Source of the DNA: Fusarium oxysporum f. sp. lycopersici 4287
Taxonomy: Eukaryota > Ascomycota > Sordariomycetes > Hypocreales > Nectriaceae
Length of the DNA stretch: 64,000 bases
Direction: 5' to 3'
Assembly (NCBI RefSeq): GCF_000149955.1
Contig: NC_030993.1
Coordinates: forward strand, 1,092,068 to 1,156,067
A program made the translations under genes and the position numbers. Shown here one piece after another: positions 33,065 through 43,664 of this stretch (the first letter of the stretch is position 1; each line of letters begins with the position of its first letter). Below the pieces are notes generated by a model that did not search any database, was not told the origin of the DNA, and saw only the letters and a list, made by a program, of their open reading frames with translations.

Positions 33065-33764
33065 GACGGATGGGAGTGCGTGTTCTTTATGCGCTGGGTA
33101 TTATTCTGCTATTCTGCGGCGTTTCGAGGTCTCGAGTTGAGTTTAGGTGAGTTGGTGATGACTGATGACGAGATTAAACGTAAAGCTGGTGTTTGTTCAG
33201 TTCCTGGTAGGTCAAGTTCAGGAAATGTGTCGATTTCATCTGATTGGGCGCTAGCATCATGGAGAGCTCCAGCCTGGCAACCTCCACTGCCACAGTGAGG
33301 GAGCTCAACGTCAGCCCCTGTTTCCAGAAGGAGCACGTGATTGTTTCGATATCTAATTCAACATAGAGGCAGAGACGCCTGAGTTTATTCAGAAGAGATT
33401 TATCATTAGGTAGTGAAAACAAAATATTCTCAGTTGACCTGATTCATATTATCATGTTCACCTGCGTACTCTCAATTGATCGTAGCATGACTGCTCCTAG
33501 GGTTGGATTTTCTTCCCCAAAGAAGGCCTAGGCTCAAACGGCGTGTCCGGGTTGAGTCCCTGTCCTTTCTTTTTGATGTGCAGTGCAGCGGTTTTTATCT
33601 TATCTTTAACTAGACTTGCCCATTACCTAGTCTGGGCTCCCACTCTGTGCTCTACAGTAGCCACATCTACCAACGAATATTCGCCTCCCCGTTGGCTTGC
33701 GCCTTAATTCTCCCACCAGCATCATCATTCCTCTTGTCTAACGTTCAAGAGGGATACTCGCAAA
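33065..33764. other. Divergent promoter region of YIF1 and SRP receptor
   Basis: A 700-bp spacer lies between two start codons facing away from each other, both for secretory-pathway proteins. Shared control is possible but not shown. I see no gene inside. Confidence 0.5.
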
Positions 33765-35938
33765 ATGTTAGATTCCTTCGAAATATTAACCACCTCGGGC
33801 GTGGTCGTTTGGTCACGCACTTATACTCCCATAAACCCTTCCATCATCAACAACTTCATCGCAGACACTTTTATCGAGGAGAAGAGTGGCGCCATTGCCC
33901 TCAGCGACTCAAGGTCCGCGGCTGTCAACACTCCCTACAAGAGCGATCAACATACTCTCAAATGGACTCTGGTTAAGGAATTGGGCGTTATCTTCGTCGT
34001 GAGTCCTGAGTCTTACTTGTCATGATGGCTTCTCCCCCGATCCTCGGCGCTGACGTCTCCACCCCCTCTCTAGGCCGTCTACCGATCCCTCCTCCACCTC
34101 TCATGGGTCGACAAGCTCGTTGATAATATCAAGACTATCTTCGTCAAGCTCTACGGTGAACAATTGACCAAGCCGCATACTACCCTCGTCGAATGCCATG
34201 CCTTCGATGAATACTTCGACATACAACTCGAGGAGCTTGACCAGACTAGTACTAAGGTTCCCTCCACTACCATCACGGCTGGCGCAGTCCCATTAGAAGA
34301 AGAAATTATCTCAGGGAACACTGGCGACAACCCTCCCGTTGCGCCAGGTCTAACATACCGAGGGCGCCACCTCAATGGGCCTCAGGATGCCCTTTCAGCC
34401 GACGAGTCAACCCCCGCTTTGACGCCGAACGGATCGCGACCCGGAACACCGAATAACCATCTCCTTGTCGCAAAGGGTGGCCCTATCGCAAAGATTTCTC
34501 GCCGGGCGCGCAAAGCGAAGAACCAGACTTCAGCTCCGGTGTCTTCCGGCGACGAAGCGCCGCGAAAGAAGAAGGCAGTCGCCAAAAAGGGGCGCAAATG
34601 GGACGCCGATGGCTTCGCCGATGAGGAAGACGATGTCCAGCTTGACTATTCCGCAAAGGCGCATGCTACCAGTGACTCTGAGGTTGAGGCAATGGGGCGA
34701 TCAACAGCTGTGGATGAGATTGATTCCAACACATGGGGCTCAACATCAAAGGGCAAGTTCGTGCTCAAGGATCTTGGGGACGAGGTGCATGAGATCCTAG
34801 CTTCAGAAGCAGAGAAGGCAGCGGGAGCAAAGACACAAACCAGATCTGGCCTCTTGGGGTCGGGCGTCAGCGCTATTAGCGGTCTTTTCCGTAACGTTGT
34901 TGGAGGCAAGACACTGACTAAAGAGGATCTCGACAAGGCTATGAAGGGTATGGAGGAGCACTTGCTTCAGAAGAACGTGGCACGAGAGGCTGCTGTTCGG
35001 CTATGCGAAGGTGTTGAGAAGGAATTGCTTGGTGTCAAAACTGGCAGTTTCGAGAGTACGTTCACTGACCGTTATCATGTCCTGTTGACTCCATTCTGAC
35101 CAGTTTCGCAGGTATTAATGCCAGAATTCAAGCCGCCATGGAGGCCTCGCTCACAAAGATGCTTACCCCAACATCATCCCTCGACCTTCTTCGCGAAATA
35201 GACGCTATCACGGCTCCCCCAGTGACATCTCTCCGCAAGGCTCGTCCCTATGTTATGTCAATCGTGGGCGTCAATGGTGTAGGAAAGTCCACCAACCTCT
35301 CCAAAATCTGCTTCTTCCTCCTCCAGAATAAGTACAAGGTTCTGATCGCCGCTGGTGACACTTTCCGCTCTGGCGCTGTTGAGCAACTTGCTGTTCACGT
35401 CCGCAACCTCAAGGAGTTGACGGCTCGTGAAGGTGGTCGCGTTGAGCTTTACCAGAAAGGCTATGGCAAGGATGCTGCTACTGTTGCAAAGGATGCCGTG
35501 ACCCATGCTGCGCACGAGGGCTACGACGTCGTTCTCATTGACACAGCCGGTAGAAGACATAACGATCAACGTCTTATGTCTTCTCTTGAGAAATTTGCGA
35601 AGTTTGCTCAACCTGACAAGATCCTCATGGTTGGCGAGGTACGTCATCCGTTCTTTGAAACCCATTTCTGCATTAACTAATTTCAATCTCAGGCTCTTGT
35701 AGGTACCGACTCAGTCGCTCAAGCACGCAACTTCAACGCTGCTTTTGGTGCTGTTCGCACACTTGATGGCTTTATCATCTCCAAGTGTGACACTGTTGGT
35801 GACATGGTCGGCACTCTTGTTAGTCTTGTTCACGCGACAAATGTCCCTGTACTTTTTGTCGGTGTTGGTCAGCACTATTCAGACCTGCGGAATTTCTCGG
35901 TGAAATGGGCGGTAGAGAAGCTTCTCAGTAACCACTGA
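33765..35938 (+). CDS. SRP101: Signal recognition particle receptor subunit alpha
   Basis: GTPase that docks SRP-ribosome complexes at the ER membrane for co-translational transport. Four exons, 33765-33998, 34074-35055, 35112-35638 and 35693-35938, give 662 residues, similar to other fungal orthologues. The N-terminal SRX longin domain (MLDSFEILTTSGVVVWSR at the start) binds the beta subunit. A charged, Lys-rich linker (APRKKKAVAKKGRKWD) is followed by the NG domain. The G1 loop GVNGVGKST lies near 458-466, DTFRSGAVEQL follows, DTAGRR is near 549, and SKCD is at 611-614, in place of the more common TKxD. The end FSVKWAVEKLL fits the C-terminal amphipathic helix. Introns are 54-75 nt. It converges with the large coiled-coil gene. 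Confidence 0.97.
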
Positions 35939-36617
35939 AAAAGAAAATCACAGTAGTCTTGGACATCGTGGTGTTGTTCGTTGATTCTAATAGCTTTATG
36001 TCACATAACGTTAACAAGAGAAGGATTCCCACTATACACCTGATGATTGTAGTCTGGTTCAAAACAAGTGTGCCGGCATCTTCACAACGGCAGGACGTCA
36101 TTCCAATTTGTTGCATCTGTTTAACAATTCATTTGAGAGTAGATTATGATTATGTACAACGAGCAATCGTCTTCGATGCTGTACCGCACCAAAATTGACG
36201 TCCATCACACCGCTATGCAAACGACAGTGAGTAGAATAACTGAAATAACAAAACTTGTTGGTCCACTATCATTTTCAGCCATTGTTTTTTAGTCCTTTTT
36301 CTTGTATAGGTTTGGCCGCCTTCTTCATTAACCAGTCTTCCTCCAAAACACGAGCTTCATCATGAAGTTGAACAATGCGAGACAAAGAAAAGACTCCATG
36401 AAAATAAAGAACAAATAATCCCAATCTGTGTAGCACAAACATCAATCCAAAAGGGGGTATCTTTCTAGGTTCGCAGTCTTGGTGAAACTAGTGTAATAAT
36501 GTGAACCGCATATATGTATGCATCGGCCGTAGTTGATGATTTTGACAAAGGAAATAATTAATATAAATAATCATGACAGAGTATCCCTTGCTTAAGCCGA
36601 TCCGTCTTCGAATCCGT
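35939..36617. other. Convergent intergenic region
   Basis: This AT-rich spacer between the 3' ends of SRP101 and the large coiled-coil gene contains only short frames. It probably holds both 3' UTRs. Confidence 0.5.
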
Positions 36618-39600
36618 TCAGTCTTCAAAGAAATCGTTATCGTCAAAGTCTCCAGGCTGAGCATCCGAATCGTAGCCACTAGTTCGCATCATTGGGGGAG
36701 TCATGGGCTCATCTTCCGACTCCCTGGGCGGTGGCGTCACAATAGTCGGCTCTGCTCGATGTGAGGTGTTTGAAGCCCCTCGTGCTCGTGCAGGACCATA
36801 GCTTTGTGATGGAAAGCGGCGCCCGGTGCTGGCAAAAGCGGTAGGCTGAGGCTTGTTGTCTTCTGGAGGTGTTTGACGAAGGCTAGAAGCGGGAGGGGTC
36901 ATGAGGCCACCCAGCGAACTATTCTGGGAGGTCGAGTTGCTACGCGATGGCGTGGCGTTTCGTCGAGGAGCTGGCGAACTGAGGACGCCAGACAGGCTAC
37001 TGAGGGATGGTTGACTGCGGTTCCCCTTTCGCCAGTTGCCCCAAGCAGCCGCGAGAGGGCCGATGGTTTGTGCCACGCGCGGCGTAGCGTTCTGAATTGT
37101 CTGAGCGATGTTGGGTAGGTTGATGGCAGAACCACCGTTCATGGCTCTCTCTCGTTCCTGTTCCTCCATTTGGAGGTTAGCCTTGAGTCTGATCGCCGCA
37201 TCCTTCACTGCGTCACGGTCGAAACGATCACTCTGCAGGGCGGCAATAATGTCCTGCAGGTTCTCATGTCTAACCGCGAGAAGCTCGCGCAACCAAGTAA
37301 TTTCATCATCGCGTTTGGTAATCTTGGTGGAGGCGTCAGGGTCCATCTTGGACAAGGAGTGTTCAAGCTCCTCAATGCGTTGCTCGCGGGCCTGAAGTTG
37401 CTCCTGGAGAACCATGATGGATTCACGAAGAGCCTGGGGAGAGATTCTCTCAGGAGGTTCAAGATCCCGTGATGTCTGTCTAGGCTGGGCAACAGCGATA
37501 TTGACATCAGCTCCGGCGGATTTGGCAGCTTGAGCCGCAGCAGCAGCAGCCTGCTTGGCAATCTCCAGCTTATCTTCAAGGTGTAATATGCGATCCTGAA
37601 GATGCTCGGTCTTGGAGGTAGACAGGCTAAGTCGCTCCAGAAGGTGTTGTTCGGCTTTGTGAGCATCTTCCTGAGCGTTGTGGACCCGGCGCTCGTATCG
37701 TGTCTGGAGATCCTCAATTTCATTCTGGTGCTTTCGCGTAAGCTCTTCAATTTCAGCTGTCTTGCTGTTTTCAGCCTCTTCAAGAAGCATCTCATTCTGG
37801 GCCTTGGCTGTATCCACTTCGAGTCTGACGTTATCAAGCTCAGCGCGAAGCTTGGAATTATGCTCCTCGAGCTCCTCGCGGATGTAGTTGACTTGGTTAT
37901 TAGCGGCGTCGATCTCGGTCTGCAACGCCATGCGGGTCCGCTTAACTTCACTCAAACCAGACTCACGAGCTTCTTCAAACTCGCGCTGGTAACGCATAGC
38001 CTTCTGCTCGAGTTTGTGGTTCTCTGTCTTCAGTTCGCCAATAATGCCTTCAAGACGAGCACACTCATTAGTTGCACGCATACCGGCTCGCTCGTTCGAC
38101 TGTAGACGCTCCATCTCAATCTCCAAGCGCTCTCGGGTCTTAGCCTCAGCCTGTAGACGAGCATCTAAAACCTCCTGTCTGGCAAGCATAGCCTGATCCT
38201 TCTTGATACGGCGGGCGTTCTCTTCTGCAATCTCCCGAGCCGCCCGTCCCATATCTTCTTGAAGAGAGACAAACTTGCCGCGCCACATTTCCCGAACACG
38301 TTCATTCTCCTCAAGTTGTGTCGTAAGAGTAGTTAAAGATTTCTGCATATGCTGGTTGTCTTCGAGAGCACGGATTAACTCGGCGCCCTTCTGTCGAGCA
38401 GACTCATCATATCGCTCGGCCTCTGCACGCCAGTGGTGGTTGTCTTGTCGAACATCCTTGAGCTCAACTTCAATACCCTTGCACTTGGCAACAGCCTCGT
38501 GCTGAGCCTGGGTGGCGTTGTTTTGAGCAGCCTCCAAGAGGGCAATGCGCATAGCAGTCTTGCTGTTTGCCTGCTCGAGTGAACGCAGCTTATGATCTCT
38601 TTGCTCGACCAGCTCGCGTAGACGGACCACCTCTTCGCCAGCGATCTCACGCTGAACACGGGCTTCAGTAAGTTTATCCTCGGCAGCACGGCGAGCAACA
38701 ACTGATTCCTCGCTGAGTTCTTCAGCTCCCCGAAGTCTCTCCTCCAAGTCAGCTACGCGCTGATCGAAAACGCTGCGGTTGATGATCTCGACCTCAATAC
38801 GGGTCTCGGCAGTTTGAAGCTTACGCATGAGTTCAGACGCCAAGTCCTCGGCCGCCCGACGTTCAGAGACCTCGTTCTCGACCTTAGTCTGCTCGAAGTA
38901 GAGACGCTGCTCGAGATCGGTAATCTTGTCCTGAAGCTCGGTGAGTTTAGCGTTCTCTACCTCCTCGGACTTGGGGGCAGCAGGTATGCGTGCCTCGATG
39001 GCTTCTTGGATCATCTTCTTTAGACCATTATCACGGTTGGCGTTGTTTGTAACCTCCTGCTTTAGCCCTTCGAGGGCCTCAAGGATAGCAGTGGCCGGTG
39101 CTTCAGAACTGGCTGGTGCAGAAGGGGGGGCAGGTGAGGCCTCAAGCTTGTTGCGTTGCTGAGCTTGAAGACCCTCCATAACAGCAATCCGAATCTGGTC
39201 CAGACGTCTGTCCCGTCGAGGACTCATCGAGCGACGAACAACGGGCTCTTCATCCTCGTCATCGGCATCGCTCTGCTGGAGCTCGGCGGAGACGCTACGC
39301 ATGTCGCGCCGGGAAGAAGGTGTACGTCGAGCTCGGGTCGCCAAGACCTGCTGGATGGAGAAGAGTGTCTTCTCCAAGGGCTCCAGGCGTGAGGCCAATA
39401 GATTTCCAACAACTTCATTGACACGTCCATCGAAGAATTGTGCTCGGCTTTCCAGTTTGTCATGCTCGTCATCGGTAAAGGCAGCCTCCCAGTCACTAGC
39501 GGGCAGGCTCTCGCCGTCAACAGCATCGGCACCATCGGCAGTGATCAATGTTCCAGGAGGATCCAGGAATGGATCTTCTAGCTCAGTGCTTGGTACTGGC

Positions 39601-42600
39601 TGAGCAGAAGTGTCGGAAAGTGGGTGGTATTCCCGAGGCGTCAAGCTGGCTTCATCACGATTATACTGATCGACAGCAGGTTCCAATTTGTAAGGAGACG
39701 AGTTAGCCATAGACGCAAGATTGCGAACTGGGCTGGATTGCTGCCACTGTGAATTTTCGACAGTCTTATTGACACCCATCGTAGGATCATCAAAGAATTG
39801 ATCCATAACAGCGTCGATCTCCTCAAAGGTAGGCTCGTTGTTGCCACGACCAGCGGGGTGCGTTACAGTAGCAGAGAGCTCAGGCTTAGGCTCCTGCTCC
39901 ACTGGTTTAACAACATTGTCTTCAACAGGTGGAGGAGGGAGAGGCTTCTCATCGGGAGTTGGGCTGCCAGCGAATCGGGATGCAGCGAGACCCTTGGCAG
40001 GCTTAGGAGGATCAGCAAACCGTGAAGCACCAAGCCCCTTAGAAACAGTTCTCGGTGGAGGCTGGCTGGCGTTGAGACGAGAAGTATTAATCCCAGAAGG
40101 AGCACGGGCTGGCATAGGGCTGGCCACGGGAGAGGCGTCCGATTCTTCTTCGTTTTCAGTTTGGGTGGTTTCTCCATAAGAATTCACACCAGGTTGAAAG
40201 AGTTCGGCAGTGGCAGAGAGAGTCTTCTTGTGCTCGTGCTTGAAGTTATCTTCACCAAATGGTCGAGCATCGTTAAAGTTCTGAATATCCTGGTTGGAAT
40301 CAAACTCGAATGGTTTCCAGTTATTATTCTCGTTTGTGGACGTAACTGAAGGCGCCGCAGACGGAGCGGCTGTAGTAGCCTTGGTGTCGATCTGGTCCGA
40401 GGTGACAATAGACGACATTGACGTGTCAGCAGGGAGAACATGGTCATCTTTTGTGGCTTCCTGAGTTTCTTCGGCTGACCCATCGGTCTTCGTAGGTTGT
40501 TCAGCGAACAATGGCACATCATCACCGCCAGGCGCAGAGCCCCGTGCTCGCTTAACTCTGTTCTCATCAGCTATAGGTCGACGGTCAACATCAAATTGCT
40601 CCTCAGCTTGATCCGGCCTAGCAGATGATTGACTGGACGGTCTCATGATGGGGATAGCCTTTGACTTCTTGTTCGATTGCATATCACTTGAAGAAAGGTC
40701 AATACTTCCAAAGATGCTGCCATGGCCCTGGCTGGTTGGACTTGTGAAGGCATTAGAGTGAGGGGTGAACGTAGGCGCAGCAACGTTGAATTTAGGGCCT
40801 GATGTTGAAAAGCTAAAGGAACTTTCGCCTGGCGAGAAAGACGGCGCATTGACGTTGATTTTGGCTGGTGTAACATGTGTAGGCTGTTTCGCAGGAGGTG
40901 ACGTAAACATGTTCGTATCAGAAATGTGAGTGTTCGCCTGGAACACTGAGGGCTGGAATCCAGATGCCTCAAAACTGGCACCCTGAAATTTGCCAGGTTC
41001 AAAGGTGCTCGCCGTAGGCTGGAAGGTGCTACCAGTTGGTTGGAAGCTACTAGCACCAGGTGTGAAAGCACTGGCGCCAGGTTGAAAGCTAGTCACGCCG
41101 GGTTGGAAACTTCCTGTGCCAGGCTGGAATGTACTAGCCGCTGGTTCAAAGCTACTGGCACCAGGTTGGAAGGTATTGCTCTTGCTGCCAAAGTCAAACT
41201 GGCCAGGAGTGAATGAACTCGTGGGGTTGAACTTGAACTCAGGTGCTTGCACATTAAGCTTTGACAGCGAAGGTTTGCTGGCATGGCTGGAGCGTCGATC
41301 CATCTTATTCCCGCTGTTAACTGAGCCAGCATCGTTCCATGGGTTGCTAGCTGTTGAGAAGTTCTTCTGGTGACCGAATCCAGGGAAATCAAATTCTTGA
41401 ACAGGTGTGCCCAAATTACTGGGATTGGTCTCAATCTCATAAGCATCGTCAGGTTTGTGGGACTCGGGGATTTCATTCAGGCTGCTGAACTTGGTGAGAT
41501 TGCTCTCATCAGCAGTAACGCTGTTCTCGTTGTGATCACGGAAGTAACCCTGTGATAGAGAGTGGCCGCGGCTGTGAGGTCGAGGATGATGCAGAACCAG
41601 GGGTTTAGATTGTTCACTGGCGAATCGCTCCTGGACAGTGAATTGACCAGATGCTTGATGACCATGAGCCGGGACAAACGGATCTGGGAGGGTAGCAGGT
41701 TGCTCGTTTTGAGGTTGGGGGTTGTAATCCTCGTGCTCCAGTTCATTGCGAAGCTGCTCTTCCAAGTGGTACTCCGCATCATCAATCTCGGCCTGGAGGG
41801 TATCCGTGTTCTGCTGCTGAGGAGGTTCGGGTGTCCTTGATGGGCTCTTGCTTGCAGGCTCTTCCTCGTCTTCGAGGACCTCTTGCAGGCGAGGTGAGTT
41901 TCGAGCAGGCTGCAAATATGAGAATTGCTGATGGGGCAGCATGGGATATTGTAGAGACTGGTGACGCTGGTGCAGGTTCATGGCGGCGGGACTCTCTGCT
42001 CCGAAGGGGGACTGAGGAGACATCATGCCCATGAGAGAAGGCGAATCATGGCGGTTAAGCCCTGGCCAACCCGACGGAGATTGTTGTTGGAAGCCAAAGG
42101 GCGAGCTGTTGGCAGGGAACGAAATAGATTGCCGCGGGTTGAATTTACCGGGCATACCAGCGAAAGAAAGTGGTGAGGCACCATGGGAAAGACCCGGACT
42201 GTGCGTCGAGGGCCGTACGAAATGGCCTGGTTGGAATCCCGGCATACCATGGTTACTTGAGGCCGAGGAGGTGGGTAGAGGAGGAGAAAATGGAAGAGGG
42301 GGATACTGAGCGGAGGGTTGACGGCTGAGGTCTGTTGTTGCAGGAGAGACAGAAGGTTGCTCGGGCTCATCATCACCAAAAGATACACCAAGCGCTCGCA
42401 GCTTCGCTTCCTGAAGCTCATTCATATAATCTTTCCAAGCATTCAAATCGGGAAGGGTAACCTTGAAGCTGCGCTCTTCCCTCTCTTTAACCACCTCATC
42501 AAAATCTGGCCAGGAATCTCGGGTTTGAGAATCCGCTGTACCTTCAACCTGATAGCCCTCGACTTCCAAGTCAAAGCCTGAAATGTCATATCCAAGCTCT

Positions 42601-43664
42601 TCCCATGATGAAAACATCCTCTCTATCTCATCTTGACGTAACGGCATGGGCGCATGGCCAGGTTGGCCTCGCTCAGTGTCTCGCGGTATGAGAACCATGA
42701 TGTTCTTGCCTCTCCATGGTACCTTCTTTTTTAGTCGAGGTGTTGGTGCTGGTTCTTTAGGAAGAGGTTTTTGAGTGCCCTTCATCGGTGTTGCAGGCAG
42801 CGCTGGCTCCCCATTGGCGGTAGCACTAGGGACACGCTTCTTTGGACTTTCTGCGACAGGTACATCCGGGGTGGAGGCGGCCTGAGACCTGTCGCTCGCC
42901 GCATCGTGCGTTACTGGCGCGGCTTCGGAGGTCGCCATACTGCTGTTTTGTCCCGTTTTGGGACTGAGAGAATCTCCTGGTCGGAGAGTCTCGATGCTAG
43001 ATCTGGCCCGCGGATGGTGTCCAGATCCTTCTCGAGACAGATCCCTTGTTCTCTGGATGGGTCGGGGAGTGCGCGCTTCGCCCTCTTCCAACCAGCCAGG
43101 TTCAGAGCCGCTCACCGAAGAGTGCTCGCTCCCACTTCCGTCACTAAACCAGTGTCGACTCTCTTCGTTTGGGTCGTCAGTGGTGTGCGTACGTATCCAA
43201 TCCTCAGTAAGACCACGAGTCTGCCGTCGAGCACGATTCGCAAGAACGGCGGCGGCAGCACTCAGCGAAGAGCCTGGCGGGTCGGACTGTGAACGTAGCA
43301 GATCAGGAATTGGGCGTAGAAAAGGGGTCTCGATATCCAGATGATGAATTGGAGAGTCGTCCGAGGCTTCACTTCCAGAGCTCTGACGACGCAGGTTGCG
43401 GTCTGACTGGGGATAGGGAGAGCCCCAGCTGGCAGTACCGAATTGGGTTTCGTCGGGAGGTGGTGTCCTCAAAAATTGTAAAGCTCTTTCCGGGAGTCGA
43501 GGAGCTTGAAGCGGAGGAAGAACTGGCGAAGACTCGATCTCCTCTTCGCCGTCAACAGTTGACGTATTCGAAAGTGTGGGAGAAGCCGGTGAGGCAGGGC
43601 GGGATCGAGAGTATGAGGCTCCGTGACCGTCCTGTGCGGGTGCACCAGGAGGAGCAGCCGACAA
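36618..43664 (-). CDS. Very large low-complexity and coiled-coil protein, function unknown
   Basis: One open frame of 2348 codons without introns. The frame is open from codon TTG at 43664 and a stop lies 45-60 bases further up, with no ATG between; the first in-frame ATG is at 42938 (residue 243 of the open frame), so the true start is either there or in an upstream exon joined through an acceptor such as AAACAG just upstream of the open frame. Residues 1-310 are Ser/Pro-rich; a conserved-looking block begins KKVPWRGKNIMVLIPRDTE near 313 and includes a Leu/Glu-rich helix region to about 450. Residues about 832-895 hold nine heptads (see repeat). From about 1500 to 2130 the sequence is a long heptad-type coiled coil (many Glu, Arg, Gln, Leu). 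The tail is Ser/Pro-rich and ends FDDNDFFED. No transmembrane segment is seen. Such architecture fits a scaffold of the cytoskeleton, spindle pole or polarity sites, but I do not recognise the family. Confidence 0.85.
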   Translation of the reverse strand: MSAAPPGAPAQDGHGASYSRSRPASPASPTLSNTSTVDGEEEIESSPVLPPLQAPRLPERALQFLRTPPPDETQFGTASWGSPYPQSDRNLRRQSSGSEASDDSPIHHLDIETPFLRPIPDLLRSQSDPPGSSLSAAAAVLANRARRQTRGLTEDWIRTHTTDDPNEESRHWFSDGSGSEHSSVSGSEPGWLEEGEARTPRPIQRTRDLSREGSGHHPRARSSIETLRPGDSLSPKTGQNSSMATSEAAPVTHDAASDRSQAASTPDVPVAESPKKRVPSATANGEPALPATPMKGTQKPLPKEPAPTPRLKKKVPWRGKNIMVLIPRDTERGQPGHAPMPLRQDEIERMFSSWEELGYDISGFDLEVEGYQVEGTADSQTRDSWPDFDEVVKEREERSFKVTLPDLNAWKDYMNELQEAKLRALGVSFGDDEPEQPSVSPATTDLSRQPSAQYPPLPFSPPLPTSSASSNHGMPGFQPGHFVRPSTHSPGLSHGASPLSFAGMPGKFNPRQSISFPANSSPFGFQQQSPSGWPGLNRHDSPSLMGMMSPQSPFGAESPAAMNLHQRHQSLQYPMLPHQQFSYLQPARNSPRLQEVLEDEEEPASKSPSRTPEPPQQQNTDTLQAEIDDAEYHLEEQLRNELEHEDYNPQPQNEQPATLPDPFVPAHGHQASGQFTVQERFASEQSKPLVLHHPRPHSRGHSLSQGYFRDHNENSVTADESNLTKFSSLNEIPESHKPDDAYEIETNPSNLGTPVQEFDFPGFGHQKNFSTASNPWNDAGSVNSGNKMDRRSSHASKPSLSKLNVQAPEFKFNPTSSFTPGQFDFGSKSNTFQPGASSFEPAASTFQPGTGSFQPGVTSFQPGASAFTPGASSFQPTGSTFQPTASTFEPGKFQGASFEASGFQPSVFQANTHISDTNMFTSPPAKQPTHVTPAKINVNAPSFSPGESSFSFSTSGPKFNVAAPTFTPHSNAFTSPTSQGHGSIFGSIDLSSSDMQSNKKSKAIPIMRPSSQSSARPDQAEEQFDVDRRPIADENRVKRARGSAPGGDDVPLFAEQPTKTDGSAEETQEATKDDHVLPADTSMSSIVTSDQIDTKATTAAPSAAPSVTSTNENNNWKPFEFDSNQDIQNFNDARPFGEDNFKHEHKKTLSATAELFQPGVNSYGETTQTENEEESDASPVASPMPARAPSGINTSRLNASQPPPRTVSKGLGASRFADPPKPAKGLAASRFAGSPTPDEKPLPPPPVEDNVVKPVEQEPKPELSATVTHPAGRGNNEPTFEEIDAVMDQFFDDPTMGVNKTVENSQWQQSSPVRNLASMANSSPYKLEPAVDQYNRDEASLTPREYHPLSDTSAQPVPSTELEDPFLDPPGTLITADGADAVDGESLPASDWEAAFTDDEHDKLESRAQFFDGRVNEVVGNLLASRLEPLEKTLFSIQQVLATRARRTPSSRRDMRSVSAELQQSDADDEDEEPVVRRSMSPRRDRRLDQIRIAVMEGLQAQQRNKLEASPAPPSAPASSEAPATAILEALEGLKQEVTNNANRDNGLKKMIQEAIEARIPAAPKSEEVENAKLTELQDKITDLEQRLYFEQTKVENEVSERRAAEDLASELMRKLQTAETRIEVEIINRSVFDQRVADLEERLRGAEELSEESVVARRAAEDKLTEARVQREIAGEEVVRLRELVEQRDHKLRSLEQANSKTAMRIALLEAAQNNATQAQHEAVAKCKGIEVELKDVRQDNHHWRAEAERYDESARQKGAELIRALEDNQHMQKSLTTLTTQLEENERVREMWRGKFVSLQEDMGRAAREIAEENARRIKKDQAMLARQEVLDARLQAEAKTRERLEIEMERLQSNERAGMRATNECARLEGIIGELKTENHKLEQKAMRYQREFEEARESGLSEVKRTRMALQTEIDAANNQVNYIREELEEHNSKLRAELDNVRLEVDTAKAQNEMLLEEAENSKTAEIEELTRKHQNEIEDLQTRYERRVHNAQEDAHKAEQHLLERLSLSTSKTEHLQDRILHLEDKLEIAKQAAAAAAQAAKSAGADVNIAVAQPRQTSRDLEPPERISPQALRESIMVLQEQLQAREQRIEELEHSLSKMDPDASTKITKRDDEITWLRELLAVRHENLQDIIAALQSDRFDRDAVKDAAIRLKANLQMEEQERERAMNGGSAINLPNIAQTIQNATPRVAQTIGPLAAAWGNWRKGNRSQPSLSSLSGVLSSPAPRRNATPSRSNSTSQNSSLGGLMTPPASSLRQTPPEDNKPQPTAFASTGRRFPSQSYGPARARGASNTSHRAEPTIVTPPPRESEDEPMTPPMMRTSGYDSDAQPGDFDDNDFFED
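40983..41171 (-). repeat. Nine tandem 21-bp units coding a 7-residue repeat
   Basis: Inside the large coiled-coil gene, nine successive 21-base units code F-[QET]-P-[GAT]-x-x-[STAQ], for example FQPGASS, FEPAAST, FQPGTGS, FQPGVTS, FTPGASS and FQPTGST. The DNA units differ at many third positions, so the array is old or under protein-level selection rather than a recent slippage product. Flanking sequence has looser copies (FTPGQFDF, FQPSVF, FTPHSNAF). Confidence 0.9.
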
